A stretch of DNA of 36,753 nt, from positions 1 through 36,753 of the forward strand of contig CAMWSM010000022.1 of NCBI GenBank assembly GCA_947176915.1, in the 5' to 3' direction. This stretch comes from an uncultured Porphyromonadaceae bacterium. GTDB lineage: Bacteria > Bacteroidota > Bacteroidia > Bacteroidales > Muribaculaceae. The position numbers and the translations under genes are program-made. Positions 23,235 through 33,109 of the stretch are shown here, piece after piece. Position 1 is the stretch's first letter; each line of letters begins with the position of its first letter. The notes under the pieces were generated by a model that was not told the DNA's origin, did no database searches, and worked only from the letters and a program-made list of their open reading frames with translations.

Positions 23235-23255
23235 AATTTTAAACAGTTTATAGGG

Positions 23256-23654
23256 TTAAGCATTTTGAGTTTTTGAAACAGGTTTACGGATGCAAGCAGC
23301 GCCTAAAGCAACCATTGCAATTCCGAAAACAAGACTTGTCACCATGTAAAACACAAACATTCCGGAATCACCTTTTTCAAGAAGCGAAATCATATCGTCA
23401 GAAAAAGAGGAGAAGGTTGTCAAGCCACCACAGAAACCTGTAATCCAAAGCAGATTGGCAGTCTTGCTCAGACGTCCGGTCTTATTAAGATACCCATAAA
23501 GCATACCGATGATAATACATCCAACCATATTTGCCATAAATGTTCCCAAAGGGAAAGAGAGTGGGCATATCGCCGCTCCCAGCTTATCCGAAAGGAAACG
23601 AAGACAGGTGCCTAAAAAACCGCCGGCACCGGCGATCATTGTAGATTTAAACAT
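23256..23654 (-). CDS. crcB: CrcB/Fluc fluoride channel, first copy
   Basis: A 132-residue paralogue of the preceding channel: AGAGGFLGTCLRFL, TFMANMVGCIIIG with Asn42, and ITGFCGGLTTFSSFSDD with FSSF at 81-84, plus four hydrophobic segments. The two copies are clearly diverged outside these motifs. The gene begins 80 bp after the sprA stop on the same strand, and no promoter consensus is visible in that spacer. It may therefore depend on readthrough from ruvA-sprA, or have a promoter I cannot see. No complete fluoride riboswitch is present. Confidence 0.9.
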   Translation of the reverse strand: MFKSTMIAGAGGFLGTCLRFLSDKLGAAICPLSFPLGTFMANMVGCIIIGMLYGYLNKTGRLSKTANLLWITGFCGGLTTFSSFSDDMISLLEKGDSGMFVFYMVTSLVFGIAMVALGAACIRKPVSKTQNA

Positions 23655-23734
23655 AATGAATTTTTTTAATTAATTTTATTTTTTATTATAACACCTGATC
23701 GCCTACATTAGTTGTCATGACTTGTAAGTACTAC

Positions 23735-26700
23735 TTATCTCGCAAGCGAGATATTGATCGCTATGCCGTAATTGGAATTTGAAGTAGGATAAGAATTATT
23801 CGACACGAGCGGAGTATTAACCTGATGGTCGAAAAATGCAGATAGCGTTACTTTCCTGCTGAATTGATAACTTGCCATAAAATTGACCGAAAAAGTGCGA
23901 GTGCCATTGGTTGCCTGAGTATAGGCAGTTTCTATCCTGCGGATTAGAGCCTGATTATTGCTCAATGCGATGTCAAGATTCATGGTCAAATCATTGGTTG
24001 CACCCCCCTGTTTGCTTCCGAATTTCAAAATCTTTCTGAAATCGGCAATTTTCCATCCCCCGCCTATGGAGAGCTGCCTGCTTGTTGTCTCCACAAGCTG
24101 ACCGGCAGAGGAGTTGAGATTCAATGTTCTTGAATCCCTGTATTCTGCATTGAGGGTTATGTCATTAAATAGAGTCATGTTGACACCTATCAGGGGTGCA
24201 AACTTCTCCGTAATGCTGACCGAAGATAAATTATAGGGGGAGGAAGGAACAGGCACACCACTCAATTCATCATACATGAAGCCCATGTTATCATTTATTC
24301 CTACCCAGTTCATATAGCTTGAATAACTGCCCACAGAATAAGTGCATTGATAGGCATGATTTATAGTGAACGATTTGAAAAATTTCTTTAAGTTTCCCAC
24401 CTGAAGTAATCCGTCGTAGGTTATTCTCCAATTCGGACGCATGCTTTCAAGACCGGGAAAATGAAGCAATGTTACCTTGTCAGGATTATAACCGCTGTAA
24501 GCAGCGATAAAGGCAGGCACCAATACATCAGCACTGGTGGCAGTAACCGTGCCAACCTCCGGATTAAAAGGCATTCCGGCAAGAGCATTCCCCTCCATAA
24601 ATCCCCCTTCGGGATAATGACTGCCAATATATGAAGCCTCTACCCTTGATGCTATTTTGGGGATATACTCCAGGAAACGGTTGAAGGCTGCCGACTCATA
24701 GCCATTTTCCGCTTTGCTGCTTCGCATGGCTGAACTCAGGGCAACATGTGTGCGAACGTATGACCCGCTCCTTGAAGTAGGCATTCCGGCATACATAAAT
24801 TGCAGCTGGCGCGTACGGTTGTCCGTCAGATTGCTGGTCAGGACCACCTTCAATCCTCTGATCGGCTCAAGTGTTAGTTCAAAATTAAATTCTTTCCCCT
24901 CATTCCAAATTGCAGGAGATGTCATGTCTGACCCGGTTAAGAGCCATCCTCTGTCGAGAGCCTTCTCGACATATCCTTCATCAAAGAATCCGAAAGCGAA
25001 ATCAAGTCCGGGGGATAATGGTCCGTATCCACCGCTCTGCCCGAATATGTCTCCCACATTAGGAGCAAACTGGGGAAGGTTGAGAGAATGAGTTCCACGC
25101 CATTTGAAAGACAGACTTCTCGGCATCATCAAAAATCTCAGGGAATAATCACCAAATTCTTTAAGCCAACTATCCTTGGAAACCTTCTTATCCTCCTTCA
25201 CAGTAATTTTCAAATTCTTGTCTCCTCTATTGCGCAGTTCGACAGTGTTCTCATCTATCACCTTATAATCAAGTTTAAAGGATTGATTGCCATCCATTGC
25301 CGAAACCTTTACCCGCTTAGTCTTTAGATTGTGCTTTATATACGTCGACGTGTCAGGCTGTAAGCTTACAGCCCTCTCAAACTTTCGGGGGGCAGAATCT
25401 TTAGAGGAGTTTCTCCCCCGGTCATTTCTGCCCGAATTTTTACCAAAACGCTTATTTATCGCTTGCAGATATTTCGATTTATTAAATAAGGTCTCGAAAT
25501 TAAGACGTGCGTCTGCATTCCATACAGTCTGATTCTGTATGGAGTTTCCGAGATACAGACCATCAACAGTCGTACCTTTATCCCAACGATACACGGAACT
25601 ATAGCTGACATTTCCCGTCAGATAATCAAGCACGGGGATTTTGCTGAAGGGAGCGCGATAATTTCCGGTAAAGGTCTGATTATAATTCCACGGAGTTCCC
25701 AGACCCTTTATAGATGACCAAACAGTGTCTTTCCAATCCCTGTAACGGTCAGGGAATAGTCGTTTGTTGACCGCTCCTATCGTCTCCTCTATTCGTGCTG
25801 TAGTGTTGCTCGCAAATGAGAAACTGAGCGACTGCAGAAGGTTCCATGTCAGCGACAGTTGACGGTCCCATATAAAATTCTTGCTCACCTGCACCGGCAT
25901 CTGAAAATCGACATCAACCTCATTCCTGCTTTGCTCCTCATAATAATAACGAGAAATATTTGTGAAGAAGGTAAGATTGTTAAAAAGCCAATTTACACTC
26001 CAGTCCTTAAAGAATTTTGCAGTCCGGCTCTTTCCCTTGATAAAGCTAAATGGTTTCCACGGCTTTATGAAAGGGCTGTAGGTATATTGGAAACTTCCCC
26101 GGTAGTCGTTCGTATTCTGATATTCAGTCGTGGGATCGATATTTTTCTGTTTGTTATATGAGAAAGACACCTGGAAATTCGCCGGATCCCATGGCATAGG
26201 TTTCTTGCTTTGAATATTGAATTTCAAATTCGACAGCGAGAAACTCTCTACATTTTTTGTTGTTAATGCAAAGTTCATGATCGAATCCTTCTCATGGCGT
26301 GTCTGCACGGCATCTACAGCATCTTTTAAAAGTATATCCTGATCAAGAGGATTATATTTGGGTGTGAGCCTTTCATTGGAACGAGAATAAAACACGGGAG
26401 CAGACAATTTGGCACCTTCAGGAAGCACTTTTCCTACATCACCCTGCACGGCAACATTATATTGGCTGTAATCGTCAAGCCGGCGCGCAGAAAGACCCTG
26501 ATCAACGCCCCCGAAGCCGGCAGTCTCCTTATGATATGTAAAATTGACCATTCCAATATCGCTCAGGGCAAGATTGGCATTCACATTGGCTGCCCATCCG
26601 CCGGATTCGTTAAAATCGGTTACTCTCAGCTCATTCACCCAAATGGTGCCATCTTTAACTGTGTTTGAACGGTTGCGTATTCCGATCAACATGACGCGAA

Positions 26701-29700
26701 CATCGCTCAGACTCGGATTTCCCAACACACTTACAAGATTATGGTCGTTATGTGGATCGCGGCTGCTGTAAACAATTCCGTAACCTATCCCCTCCTCTCC
26801 TGCACTGCGTTTCCTATTGCGTTCAGTCTTTAAATTTGTGAACACTTCAAACGGAACGTCAAGACAGTTGGATATAGGCCAAACTGCCCGTCGGTCGGAG
26901 GAATTATAATTATTATAGGTGCCCGGAGGAGTCAGGCTCAACGGTATTTCATATTCATAATAATTGTTCTTAACGTCTGAACCTAAGCGTACGAATAAAG
27001 CCAGGTCGCCATCCTTGAGATTAGTCTGATTGTCAACAGTAGCCTCAGCATGCACCCACATCTGCATCCTCCGGTAGATGCGCAAGTCGAGCTGCGTATT
27101 CTTATATGCCCCTCGTGCATCACCGGGTTGCAACCCGGTTACCTGCATTTGAAGAGACTGCTCGTTAAGTTGAGCGGCTTGTGCCTGACCCGGATCCTGG
27201 ATTCTCGTTACGTCGGGCGGAAGAACATAATTCACCGGTTTCCTGCCATAATTCTCCTCGATATTAACGATCGACATGTCAAGATTTCCCTCAGCAGGGG
27301 AATCATTTCGGCTGTTTAGATTAAACTTATAGTCCCTCCATTCCCCCCTCACAAGTTCGAGAGAGGCAAAACGCAGATGTGTCTCCTCCTTGAATCCAGT
27401 CATGAACATGCGGGCAAACCTTATTGTGGAGAAATCCGAGATTCCTCCCACAATCTTATCCGGCTGGCTTAAGGGAATCTTGAACTGATACCATACAGTT
27501 GTGGCATGCCCTTCCCGAGTAGGCACAACCATCTCCCTACGATCCGTTACATAGTTCTTCCCAACTTCTAAATCTTCCGGGCGAATCGACACCTTATATT
27601 GGAAATATCTTTCATACTCATTGAGGGTATTATCTTGATTGATATCCTCCACGTCGGGCACACTTCTCGAAGACTGGTAATAAGGGTTGTCGCTTTGGTC
27701 GGGCGACAGAGAGTTTCTCTCTACCCCGTTGTAGTGCTTATAGCGGAAAAGGATGCTGCTCTTCTCCTGATCATACCAGGGAGAACGATAAAAATGATAA
27801 TTATCGCCGGCAGGGTCGTTCATGGGGGAAAAAGGATTTTCCTCCATCTCCCCGATAGTGGAAGGGGGCAGCTTCCTCCGCAATGCCTCCACATATTCAG
27901 AATAAGCACCGTAGTTATACTCCTCATCATTAGGGAGTCCGTCAAGACCTACATCTTGAAGAGGGCGTGCATTTTCAGCGTTTTCAAATGCGTAGGTCAA
28001 AGAGTTCTGCCGTGATACTTTACCCCATGCCGTTTCTGTTATGAATTGCGTATCGCCATCAATCGGCAATCCGTTCTCATAACTTTTCATTCCGTCTTTT
28101 AGAATGTCCTCGCTGATTTCTCCAAAATTGAAATATAGATCCCCCCCCTCGCGGTTATTATTTTCTTCATCAAGGAAGGGATCAAGGAGCCAGAATTGTA
28201 TATACTCGACATTTGAACTTTCAAAATTGGTGTTCTCCATCTTCCTCATCACTCCACCCCAGCGTTTTTCGGGATGCAGGAGATTGCCCTGCTCATCTAT
28301 ATTCTCCGAATCAAGGTTGTAAGGACCTCTCTCTTTGGGATAGAATGAAAGGTTAAGGGTCTGGATATAGTTGACATCTCCATAAATCTGGTCTCTGCCG
28401 GGATAAATCTCCTCAACTCTGACCTCACGCACGTAAGGATTTGAAAGCTGCTTCAAATCATTTCTTAGATAGCCGGGAAGATAGGGAGAGTTTTTCTGAG
28501 TCCACATCCTGTCAATATAGTTCCACGCAAGCAACGCCCTGTTTTTGCCGTATGCCACATCATTGGAAAGAGCCGCTTCAGGGAAAAGGGCATCCGGAGA
28601 GGGGTCGTAAGGGGTGGAGGCAAGAAACCATGAATATGGATTCCTAAGGTCAATGCCTGTCTGAGTGTTCTCGAAATCATCAATATAGGAGGAGCCCTTC
28701 GTAGTGCCTGTTTTCTGACGAGCGGGCACAAGCTGTGCAAATTCAGCATTCAGCCGGAATGTGGAAGGAGCCTGCGCGTTTATGGTCGGCACTTTATTGA
28801 GAAGGTTCGTCAGCCATAGGAAATCTTTTGAATAGTTGACATTCAAGCCCCACATAGTGTTATTGATAACCTCATCTCCGATATTCACTTTTTCCGTAAG
28901 CGCCTTCTCAGAAAAGTGCATGATGGTTCCTCCGAAAGTAAGATCCTTATTATAGCGATATTGGGCGTCAAATCCAAGCAGCGTTTTCCGCTGCATGCTG
29001 AAAAGCGACTGATTCTCAAGAGTAACACTTACATTAGTGCCTGAGTCGATAATGCTTTGATTCGTAATTGTAACTATACCCATGTTATAGTCTACGGTAT
29101 AGTCGCTATTCTCTGTCAGGGTTACTCCTCCCGCCGTAACAACAACTGAACCTCTGGGCACATTCATGGCATTAAGCCTGATTTGTGCGCCATTGGATGC
29201 CTGATACTCTCCTTTCAGCGAAAATTTATTCTTATCGGCAAACTGACGTGCCACCACAAGAGTGGAGTCATAAAGCTCCTTGTATACATAAGGAGCTGCC
29301 AAAGTCGCATTTCCTATTTTTTTCTCCAGATGAGCGCCAAACGGCTCTGCCACGGGGAATATTATCTTTCCTGTGGTCGGCAACACCGTATATCCCTCGA
29401 CATAGTCGAAAAAGCCGTCGGAATTGGATTCCTGATTTGAATCCAGACGATCAAGGTTCATCACCTGCAGAAGAGGAATATCGGCAATTTCTCCCACACG
29501 TAGATAATTTATCTCTGTCCCGATTGTGTCGCTTAGATATTTTATATTTAGCTTGAAATTTTTTTTCTGAAGCTGATATGCCCCTAAGGAATAGACATTT
29601 TTCATCATCAGGCGCCACATGGGGAGTTGGGGCGAGATTGTCGTGCCCCGCAACATCTTGAGATAAAGGCTCTGTGAGGTTGTGGTTACGTCATTGGAAA

Positions 29701-31195
29701 ATTCACCTACCTGATATACTTTCCCCTGATACGTGTATTCATACGCCACTCCGAGCACCTCGTCCGAACTTAATGCCGATTTCAATGATATATATCCCAA
29801 AGTGGCATTCAAAGTATATTCCGAACTTTGAAGAAGACGCGCACTCTCCACTTTCTCAAAATCTCTTCCTCCCGTGATGCCATATTCCTGCAATGGCGCC
29901 AGAACCTGCGTTACCTTATTGATATCACGCGCCTCGGGATAATCCCTCTTCATCACTTCAAGAAGGTTGTTCGACTGATTGGAGGGTACTGTGGCGGAAG
30001 GATCTACAGTCCAGTAGTCGCCTGCCATACGCCTGTTCTCTCCCAAATCCTGAAAACCCACGAAGTTTCTCGATTCGTCATATCTGCCGTTCTTATTGGT
30101 TATCCACACCTCTATTCGCGTGATATTTATCCCTGACGACACATGAGGGAGACGTGAGGCAAACGAATCGTAATTATCATAGAAATACTGGGCAAGAAAA
30201 AAATGGCGGTTAGCGTCATATTCATCTGCATTAATTGAAAATGGAGTGGTCTGCACTCCACCCTGTGTACTGACAGTCTTTGACTCGCTGTTTTGCTGGC
30301 TAAGCAGACCGGTTAGCGTCAATTTTCCAAACTGAAGTTTTGCCTTAACGCCGAATAAAGAAGTGCCCCCTTTTATCAGCGACGAACCAGTTGTCATGCT
30401 GACATCTCCCGCCTCTATATTTTTTACTATGTCATCCTCTTTCCCTTCATAATTGAGCTTGATATTTTTGGAATCGAAATCAAAAGTGGCATCTGTGTTA
30501 TAACTCATATTGAATTTCAGCCGGTCGCCTACCGAGGCGGCTACGGAAGCCTGAATCTTCTGATCGAAATTGAAATAAGTCTTTCTTCTTGCGCTCAGTG
30601 AGAGTGCCGGATTGTCAGTCTTATTGCTTTTGATACCCATCGACATCTGAAGCGAACCTTGAGTTGTAAGACGTACGCCGCCGGGTCCGAAGATTTTCTC
30701 CAACGGGCCTATGTTGAAGTTCATATCAAGAATATCGAATGGATTTTTCTGCTTCTCCACCACACTTTCCGTATTCCTAAGGCGGAAGTAATTCCACATC
30801 TCCTCTCTTGCGGCTACTTTATTATATTCCTCCGCCGACATAGCGTATGGAGTCACCAGATCTTTCTCACCCAGACGGGTATGGACGTAATATAGTCCGC
30901 TCGCCGGATCATACTCCACTTCCGTGCGTATGTTGGATGGTGTGGAAAGATCGGCTGCATATTCCCTATCCATCAGCGAAGTGTAAGCCGGCGGCAAAGT
31001 GCTCCTGACCGGTGAGGGGAGAAAAACACTATCGGGGATTTGAGTGTCCGGGAGAGTAGCGGGAGCAGAAGGAGGGGGAGGAGCCAGTTCCGATTTTCTG
31101 TATTGACCTATAGAGAACAGCACAGCCGTTGACACCAGAACAGGCACCAACCACTTACGTGATATTTTGATTACAGGCTTTCTGCGGAAAATCAT
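23735..31195 (-). CDS. sprA: SprA/Sov, outer-membrane translocon of the type IX secretion system
   Basis: A 2486-residue protein, the size and layout of SprA (F. johnsoniae) and Sov (P. gingivalis). These form the very large beta-barrel through which type IX cargo crosses the outer membrane. It has an N-terminal hydrophobic export signal (about 13-32, KISRKWLVPVLVSTAVLFSI), then long SprA-family stretches such as GPLEKIFGPGGVRLTTQGSL and YEGKEDDIVKNIEAGDVSM, and many beta-strand repeats up to YGIAINISLAR at the end. The gene starts one base after the ruvA stop, so the two are coupled. A ruvA-sprA neighbourhood recurs in Bacteroidetes as I recall. No other type IX component (GldKLMN, PorV) is in the window, so a complete system cannot be claimed. 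The frame is intact over all 7.4 kb. Confidence 0.93.
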   Translation of the reverse strand: MIFRRKPVIKISRKWLVPVLVSTAVLFSIGQYRKSELAPPPPSAPATLPDTQIPDSVFLPSPVRSTLPPAYTSLMDREYAADLSTPSNIRTEVEYDPASGLYYVHTRLGEKDLVTPYAMSAEEYNKVAAREEMWNYFRLRNTESVVEKQKNPFDILDMNFNIGPLEKIFGPGGVRLTTQGSLQMSMGIKSNKTDNPALSLSARRKTYFNFDQKIQASVAASVGDRLKFNMSYNTDATFDFDSKNIKLNYEGKEDDIVKNIEAGDVSMTTGSSLIKGGTSLFGVKAKLQFGKLTLTGLLSQQNSESKTVSTQGGVQTTPFSINADEYDANRHFFLAQYFYDNYDSFASRLPHVSSGINITRIEVWITNKNGRYDESRNFVGFQDLGENRRMAGDYWTVDPSATVPSNQSNNLLEVMKRDYPEARDINKVTQVLAPLQEYGITGGRDFEKVESARLLQSSEYTLNATLGYISLKSALSSDEVLGVAYEYTYQGKVYQVGEFSNDVTTTSQSLYLKMLRGTTISPQLPMWRLMMKNVYSLGAYQLQKKNFKLNIKYLSDTIGTEINYLRVGEIADIPLLQVMNLDRLDSNQESNSDGFFDYVEGYTVLPTTGKIIFPVAEPFGAHLEKKIGNATLAAPYVYKELYDSTLVVARQFADKNKFSLKGEYQASNGAQIRLNAMNVPRGSVVVTAGGVTLTENSDYTVDYNMGIVTITNQSIIDSGTNVSVTLENQSLFSMQRKTLLGFDAQYRYNKDLTFGGTIMHFSEKALTEKVNIGDEVINNTMWGLNVNYSKDFLWLTNLLNKVPTINAQAPSTFRLNAEFAQLVPARQKTGTTKGSSYIDDFENTQTGIDLRNPYSWFLASTPYDPSPDALFPEAALSNDVAYGKNRALLAWNYIDRMWTQKNSPYLPGYLRNDLKQLSNPYVREVRVEEIYPGRDQIYGDVNYIQTLNLSFYPKERGPYNLDSENIDEQGNLLHPEKRWGGVMRKMENTNFESSNVEYIQFWLLDPFLDEENNNREGGDLYFNFGEISEDILKDGMKSYENGLPIDGDTQFITETAWGKVSRQNSLTYAFENAENARPLQDVGLDGLPNDEEYNYGAYSEYVEALRRKLPPSTIGEMEENPFSPMNDPAGDNYHFYRSPWYDQEKSSILFRYKHYNGVERNSLSPDQSDNPYYQSSRSVPDVEDINQDNTLNEYERYFQYKVSIRPEDLEVGKNYVTDRREMVVPTREGHATTVWYQFKIPLSQPDKIVGGISDFSTIRFARMFMTGFKEETHLRFASLELVRGEWRDYKFNLNSRNDSPAEGNLDMSIVNIEENYGRKPVNYVLPPDVTRIQDPGQAQAAQLNEQSLQMQVTGLQPGDARGAYKNTQLDLRIYRRMQMWVHAEATVDNQTNLKDGDLALFVRLGSDVKNNYYEYEIPLSLTPPGTYNNYNSSDRRAVWPISNCLDVPFEVFTNLKTERNRKRSAGEEGIGYGIVYSSRDPHNDHNLVSVLGNPSLSDVRVMLIGIRNRSNTVKDGTIWVNELRVTDFNESGGWAANVNANLALSDIGMVNFTYHKETAGFGGVDQGLSARRLDDYSQYNVAVQGDVGKVLPEGAKLSAPVFYSRSNERLTPKYNPLDQDILLKDAVDAVQTRHEKDSIMNFALTTKNVESFSLSNLKFNIQSKKPMPWDPANFQVSFSYNKQKNIDPTTEYQNTNDYRGSFQYTYSPFIKPWKPFSFIKGKSRTAKFFKDWSVNWLFNNLTFFTNISRYYYEEQSRNEVDVDFQMPVQVSKNFIWDRQLSLTWNLLQSLSFSFASNTTARIEETIGAVNKRLFPDRYRDWKDTVWSSIKGLGTPWNYNQTFTGNYRAPFSKIPVLDYLTGNVSYSSVYRWDKGTTVDGLYLGNSIQNQTVWNADARLNFETLFNKSKYLQAINKRFGKNSGRNDRGRNSSKDSAPRKFERAVSLQPDTSTYIKHNLKTKRVKVSAMDGNQSFKLDYKVIDENTVELRNRGDKNLKITVKEDKKVSKDSWLKEFGDYSLRFLMMPRSLSFKWRGTHSLNLPQFAPNVGDIFGQSGGYGPLSPGLDFAFGFFDEGYVEKALDRGWLLTGSDMTSPAIWNEGKEFNFELTLEPIRGLKVVLTSNLTDNRTRQLQFMYAGMPTSRSGSYVRTHVALSSAMRSSKAENGYESAAFNRFLEYIPKIASRVEASYIGSHYPEGGFMEGNALAGMPFNPEVGTVTATSADVLVPAFIAAYSGYNPDKVTLLHFPGLESMRPNWRITYDGLLQVGNLKKFFKSFTINHAYQCTYSVGSYSSYMNWVGINDNMGFMYDELSGVPVPSSPYNLSSVSITEKFAPLIGVNMTLFNDITLNAEYRDSRTLNLNSSAGQLVETTSRQLSIGGGWKIADFRKILKFGSKQGGATNDLTMNLDIALSNNQALIRRIETAYTQATNGTRTFSVNFMASYQFSRKVTLSAFFDHQVNTPLVSNNSYPTSNSNYGIAINISLAR

Positions 31196-31196
31196 T

Positions 31197-31787
31197 TCAG
31201 AGCATCTTCAAAGCAAGCTTTATTGCTTTTTCTGCGCTCAGTGTCGGGTCGTTGGCAAAAATCTTCTTCAATGCCTTCTGGCTTTGCTGTGCCGTAAAGC
31301 CAAGCATAACAAGAGCTGCCATTGAGTCTTCGTATGCTTCGCCGACTGCAGGCGCACTCTCATTTAACGTTATTCCGGTGGTTTTTATTTTATCTTTAAG
31401 GTCTACTATGATACGTTGTGCTGTCTTCCCTCCGATACCTTTCACCGCTTTAAGAGGGGCATCCTGCCCGGTGGCGATAGCTGTCTCAAGTTGGTCGGCA
31501 GTAAGAGAGGAAAGAATAAGGCGCCCCGTATTTGGTCCTACCCCGCTCACCCCTATAAGCAGACGGAATAATTCGCGGGATTTTTTCCTTAAGAATCCGT
31601 AAAGAAGATGCGCATCCTCCCGGATAGCCTCATGGATATACATTTTTATCTCACCCTTTCCGGCAGCTCCGTTCATTTCAGCATAATCCATAAGGGTTAT
31701 GTTAATATCATAGCCAACTCCGCCACAATCCACAATCACTGCAGTAGGAGTCAATTCAGCTATTTCTCCTCTTATATAGTCAATCAT
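31197..31787 (-). CDS. ruvA: Holliday junction branch migration protein RuvA
   Basis: RuvA binds Holliday junctions as a tetramer and loads the RuvB motor. The 196 residues cover the three known parts: the OB fold ([20 protein letters not shown]), two helix-hairpin-helix motifs ([16 protein letters not shown] and [20 protein letters not shown]), and the flexible C-terminal domain III that contacts RuvB ([20 protein letters not shown]). It is the first gene of a leftward transcript with sprA, from a good promoter at 31817-31848 that backs onto the recR promoter. Confidence 0.95.
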   Translation of the reverse strand: MIDYIRGEIAELTPTAVIVDCGGVGYDINITLMDYAEMNGAAGKGEIKMYIHEAIREDAHLLYGFLRKKSRELFRLLIGVSGVGPNTGRLILSSLTADQLETAIATGQDAPLKAVKGIGGKTAQRIIVDLKDKIKTTGITLNESAPAVGEAYEDSMAALVMLGFTAQQSQKALKKIFANDPTLSAEKAIKLALKML

Positions 31788-31816
31788 TTCTTCTCTTTAA
31801 TTCTACAATGGTTTTG

Positions 31817-31848
31817 CAAATCTAAGTAAATAACGTCGCTTTTACAAC
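31817..31848 (-). promoter_or_regulatory. Promoter of ruvA-sprA
   Basis: On the minus strand GTTG (31845-31848), 20 bp, then TAGATTTG (31817-31824). The leader is about 25 nt and has an A/G-rich stretch just before the ATG at 31787. Confidence 0.6.
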
Positions 31849-31863
31849 TTTCCACATCATAAA

Positions 31864-31894
31864 TTGGATTTTGACAATAGAATTAGTAATTTTG
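31864..31894 (+). promoter_or_regulatory. Promoter of recR, placed for a leaderless mRNA
   Basis: TTGG (31864-31867), 19 bp, TAATTTTG (31887-31894). The ATG of recR is at 31899, only 4 bases after the -7 box, which is about where transcription should begin. It is divergent from the ruvA promoter. Confidence 0.6.
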
Positions 31895-31898
31895 TGGC

Positions 31899-32528
31899 AT
31901 GATTCAGTCGTTCAATTCCACTCTTCTCGAAAATACGGTAGCAGAGCTTTCCAAACTTCCGGGCATCGGGAGAAAGACAGCTTTGCGTCTGGCTCTGCAT
32001 CTCTTGCGTCGCGATGAAAATGAGGCTGTCTCTTTAGGTGAGGCTATAATAAATATGCGGAAAAATATATGTTACTGTACCCGCTGCCACAATATAAGCG
32101 AGAAAGAGACTTGTCCGATATGCAATGACTCCCGACGTGATCCCTCTTTGGTCTGCGTGGTGGAGAATGTCAAGGATGTAATCACAATAGAATCCACACA
32201 TCAGCATTTCGGTCTTTACCACGTTTTAGGGGGTGTCATTTCTCCACTTGATGGAGTAAGCCCTTCCGATCTTGAGATAGAAAGCCTTGTGGAGAGAGTT
32301 GAAAAAGAGGAGATAAAGGAGGTGATTCTCGCTCTCAGTCCCACAATAGAGGGAGACACCACCAACTATTATATCTATCGCAAGCTCTCCTCCCTTCCGG
32401 TGAAAGTAACAATGCTTGCAAGAGGGCTGAGTATTGGAAACGAACTGGAATACACCGACGAACTCACTTTGGGAAAATCTATCCAGAACAGGGTGCTTTT
32501 CTCCGATACCTTTTCGGGGAAAAAATAA
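31899..32528 (+). CDS. recR: Recombination mediator RecR
   Basis: RecR works with RecO (and RecF) to load RecA at gaps in DNA. The 209 residues show the helix-hairpin-helix ([20 protein letters not shown], 18-37), a four-cysteine zinc finger (Cys60, 63, 72 and 75: [16 protein letters not shown]), and a Toprim domain ([14 protein letters not shown], then [18 protein letters not shown]). All are full length. No later methionine would keep the helix-hairpin-helix, so the ATG at 31899 is firm even though the promoter lies almost on top of it. It is followed by a GNAT gene and aspartate kinase on the same strand. Confidence 0.95.
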   Translation: MIQSFNSTLLENTVAELSKLPGIGRKTALRLALHLLRRDENEAVSLGEAIINMRKNICYCTRCHNISEKETCPICNDSRRDPSLVCVVENVKDVITIESTHQHFGLYHVLGGVISPLDGVSPSDLEIESLVERVEKEEIKEVILALSPTIEGDTTNYYIYRKLSSLPVKVTMLARGLSIGNELEYTDELTLGKSIQNRVLFSDTFSGKK

Positions 32529-32564
32529 ACGCTTTCAAAATAATCAAAAAATTACATTAATTAT

Positions 32565-33086
32565 ATGCTACATTCTAATCGTCTGCACTTACGTGCTCTT
32601 GAACCATCAGATGCCGATTTCCTTTATGAAGTGGAAAACGACCATGAGGCATGGCGCTATAGCGACACCATAGCTCCGCTCTCACGCAAAGTGCTCCGTG
32701 AATATGCCCTTACCTATGATGCAGATCCATTTTCAGCAGGACAATTGCGCCTCGTGATCACTGAAGAGGGAAATAACAATCTTGTCGGCATAGTTGACCT
32801 CTATGACGTCTCTTCGCGTCATCTTCGCGCCTTCATCGGAATCTACATCTGCTCTGAATTTCGCCGCCAAGGATATGCTGAGGAGACTGTGAAACTTATA
32901 GAGGACTACGCGCATAACACTCTCCATCTTCATCAGCTCGGGGCAAAGGTAGATGCCACTCATAAAAAAGCGGTAGAGCTTTTCACTGCCCTCGGGTATA
33001 AGCTTAGCGGCACATTCGAGGAATGGCTCAGCACACCTGACGGAAAGTTTAACGATCTTCTAATATTGACTAAAAAGCTCTCCTGA
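32565..33086 (+). CDS. GNAT N-acetyltransferase (RimJ/RimL type)
   Basis: A 173-residue acetyltransferase with the RimJ/RimL pattern. The start is NRLHLRALEPSDADFLYEVE. The middle strand pair NNLVGIVDLYDVSSRHLRAF leads into FIGIYICSEFRRQGYAEETV, where the Arg/Gln-x-x-Gly-x-Ala acetyl-CoA loop is clear. HLHQLGAKVDATHKKAVELF covers the last helix, followed by the ending FNDLLILTKKLS. It would acetylate an amine using acetyl-CoA. Relatives act on ribosomal proteins, polyamines such as spermidine, or drugs; the target cannot be told here. It lies 36 bp after recR and 23 bp before the aspartate kinase gene. Confidence 0.85.
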   Translation: MLHSNRLHLRALEPSDADFLYEVENDHEAWRYSDTIAPLSRKVLREYALTYDADPFSAGQLRLVITEEGNNNLVGIVDLYDVSSRHLRAFIGIYICSEFRRQGYAEETVKLIEDYAHNTLHLHQLGAKVDATHKKAVELFTALGYKLSGTFEEWLSTPDGKFNDLLILTKKLS

Positions 33087-33109
33087 TAAGACAGAATCTG
33101 TATTTCATA

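Noticed and set aside
23655..23735. Fluoride riboswitch upstream of the crcB pair
   Set aside because: The minus strand has GTAGGCGATCAGGTGTT, which resembles the start of the crcB motif, but the pairing CGCC segment and the rest of the pseudoknot core are missing.
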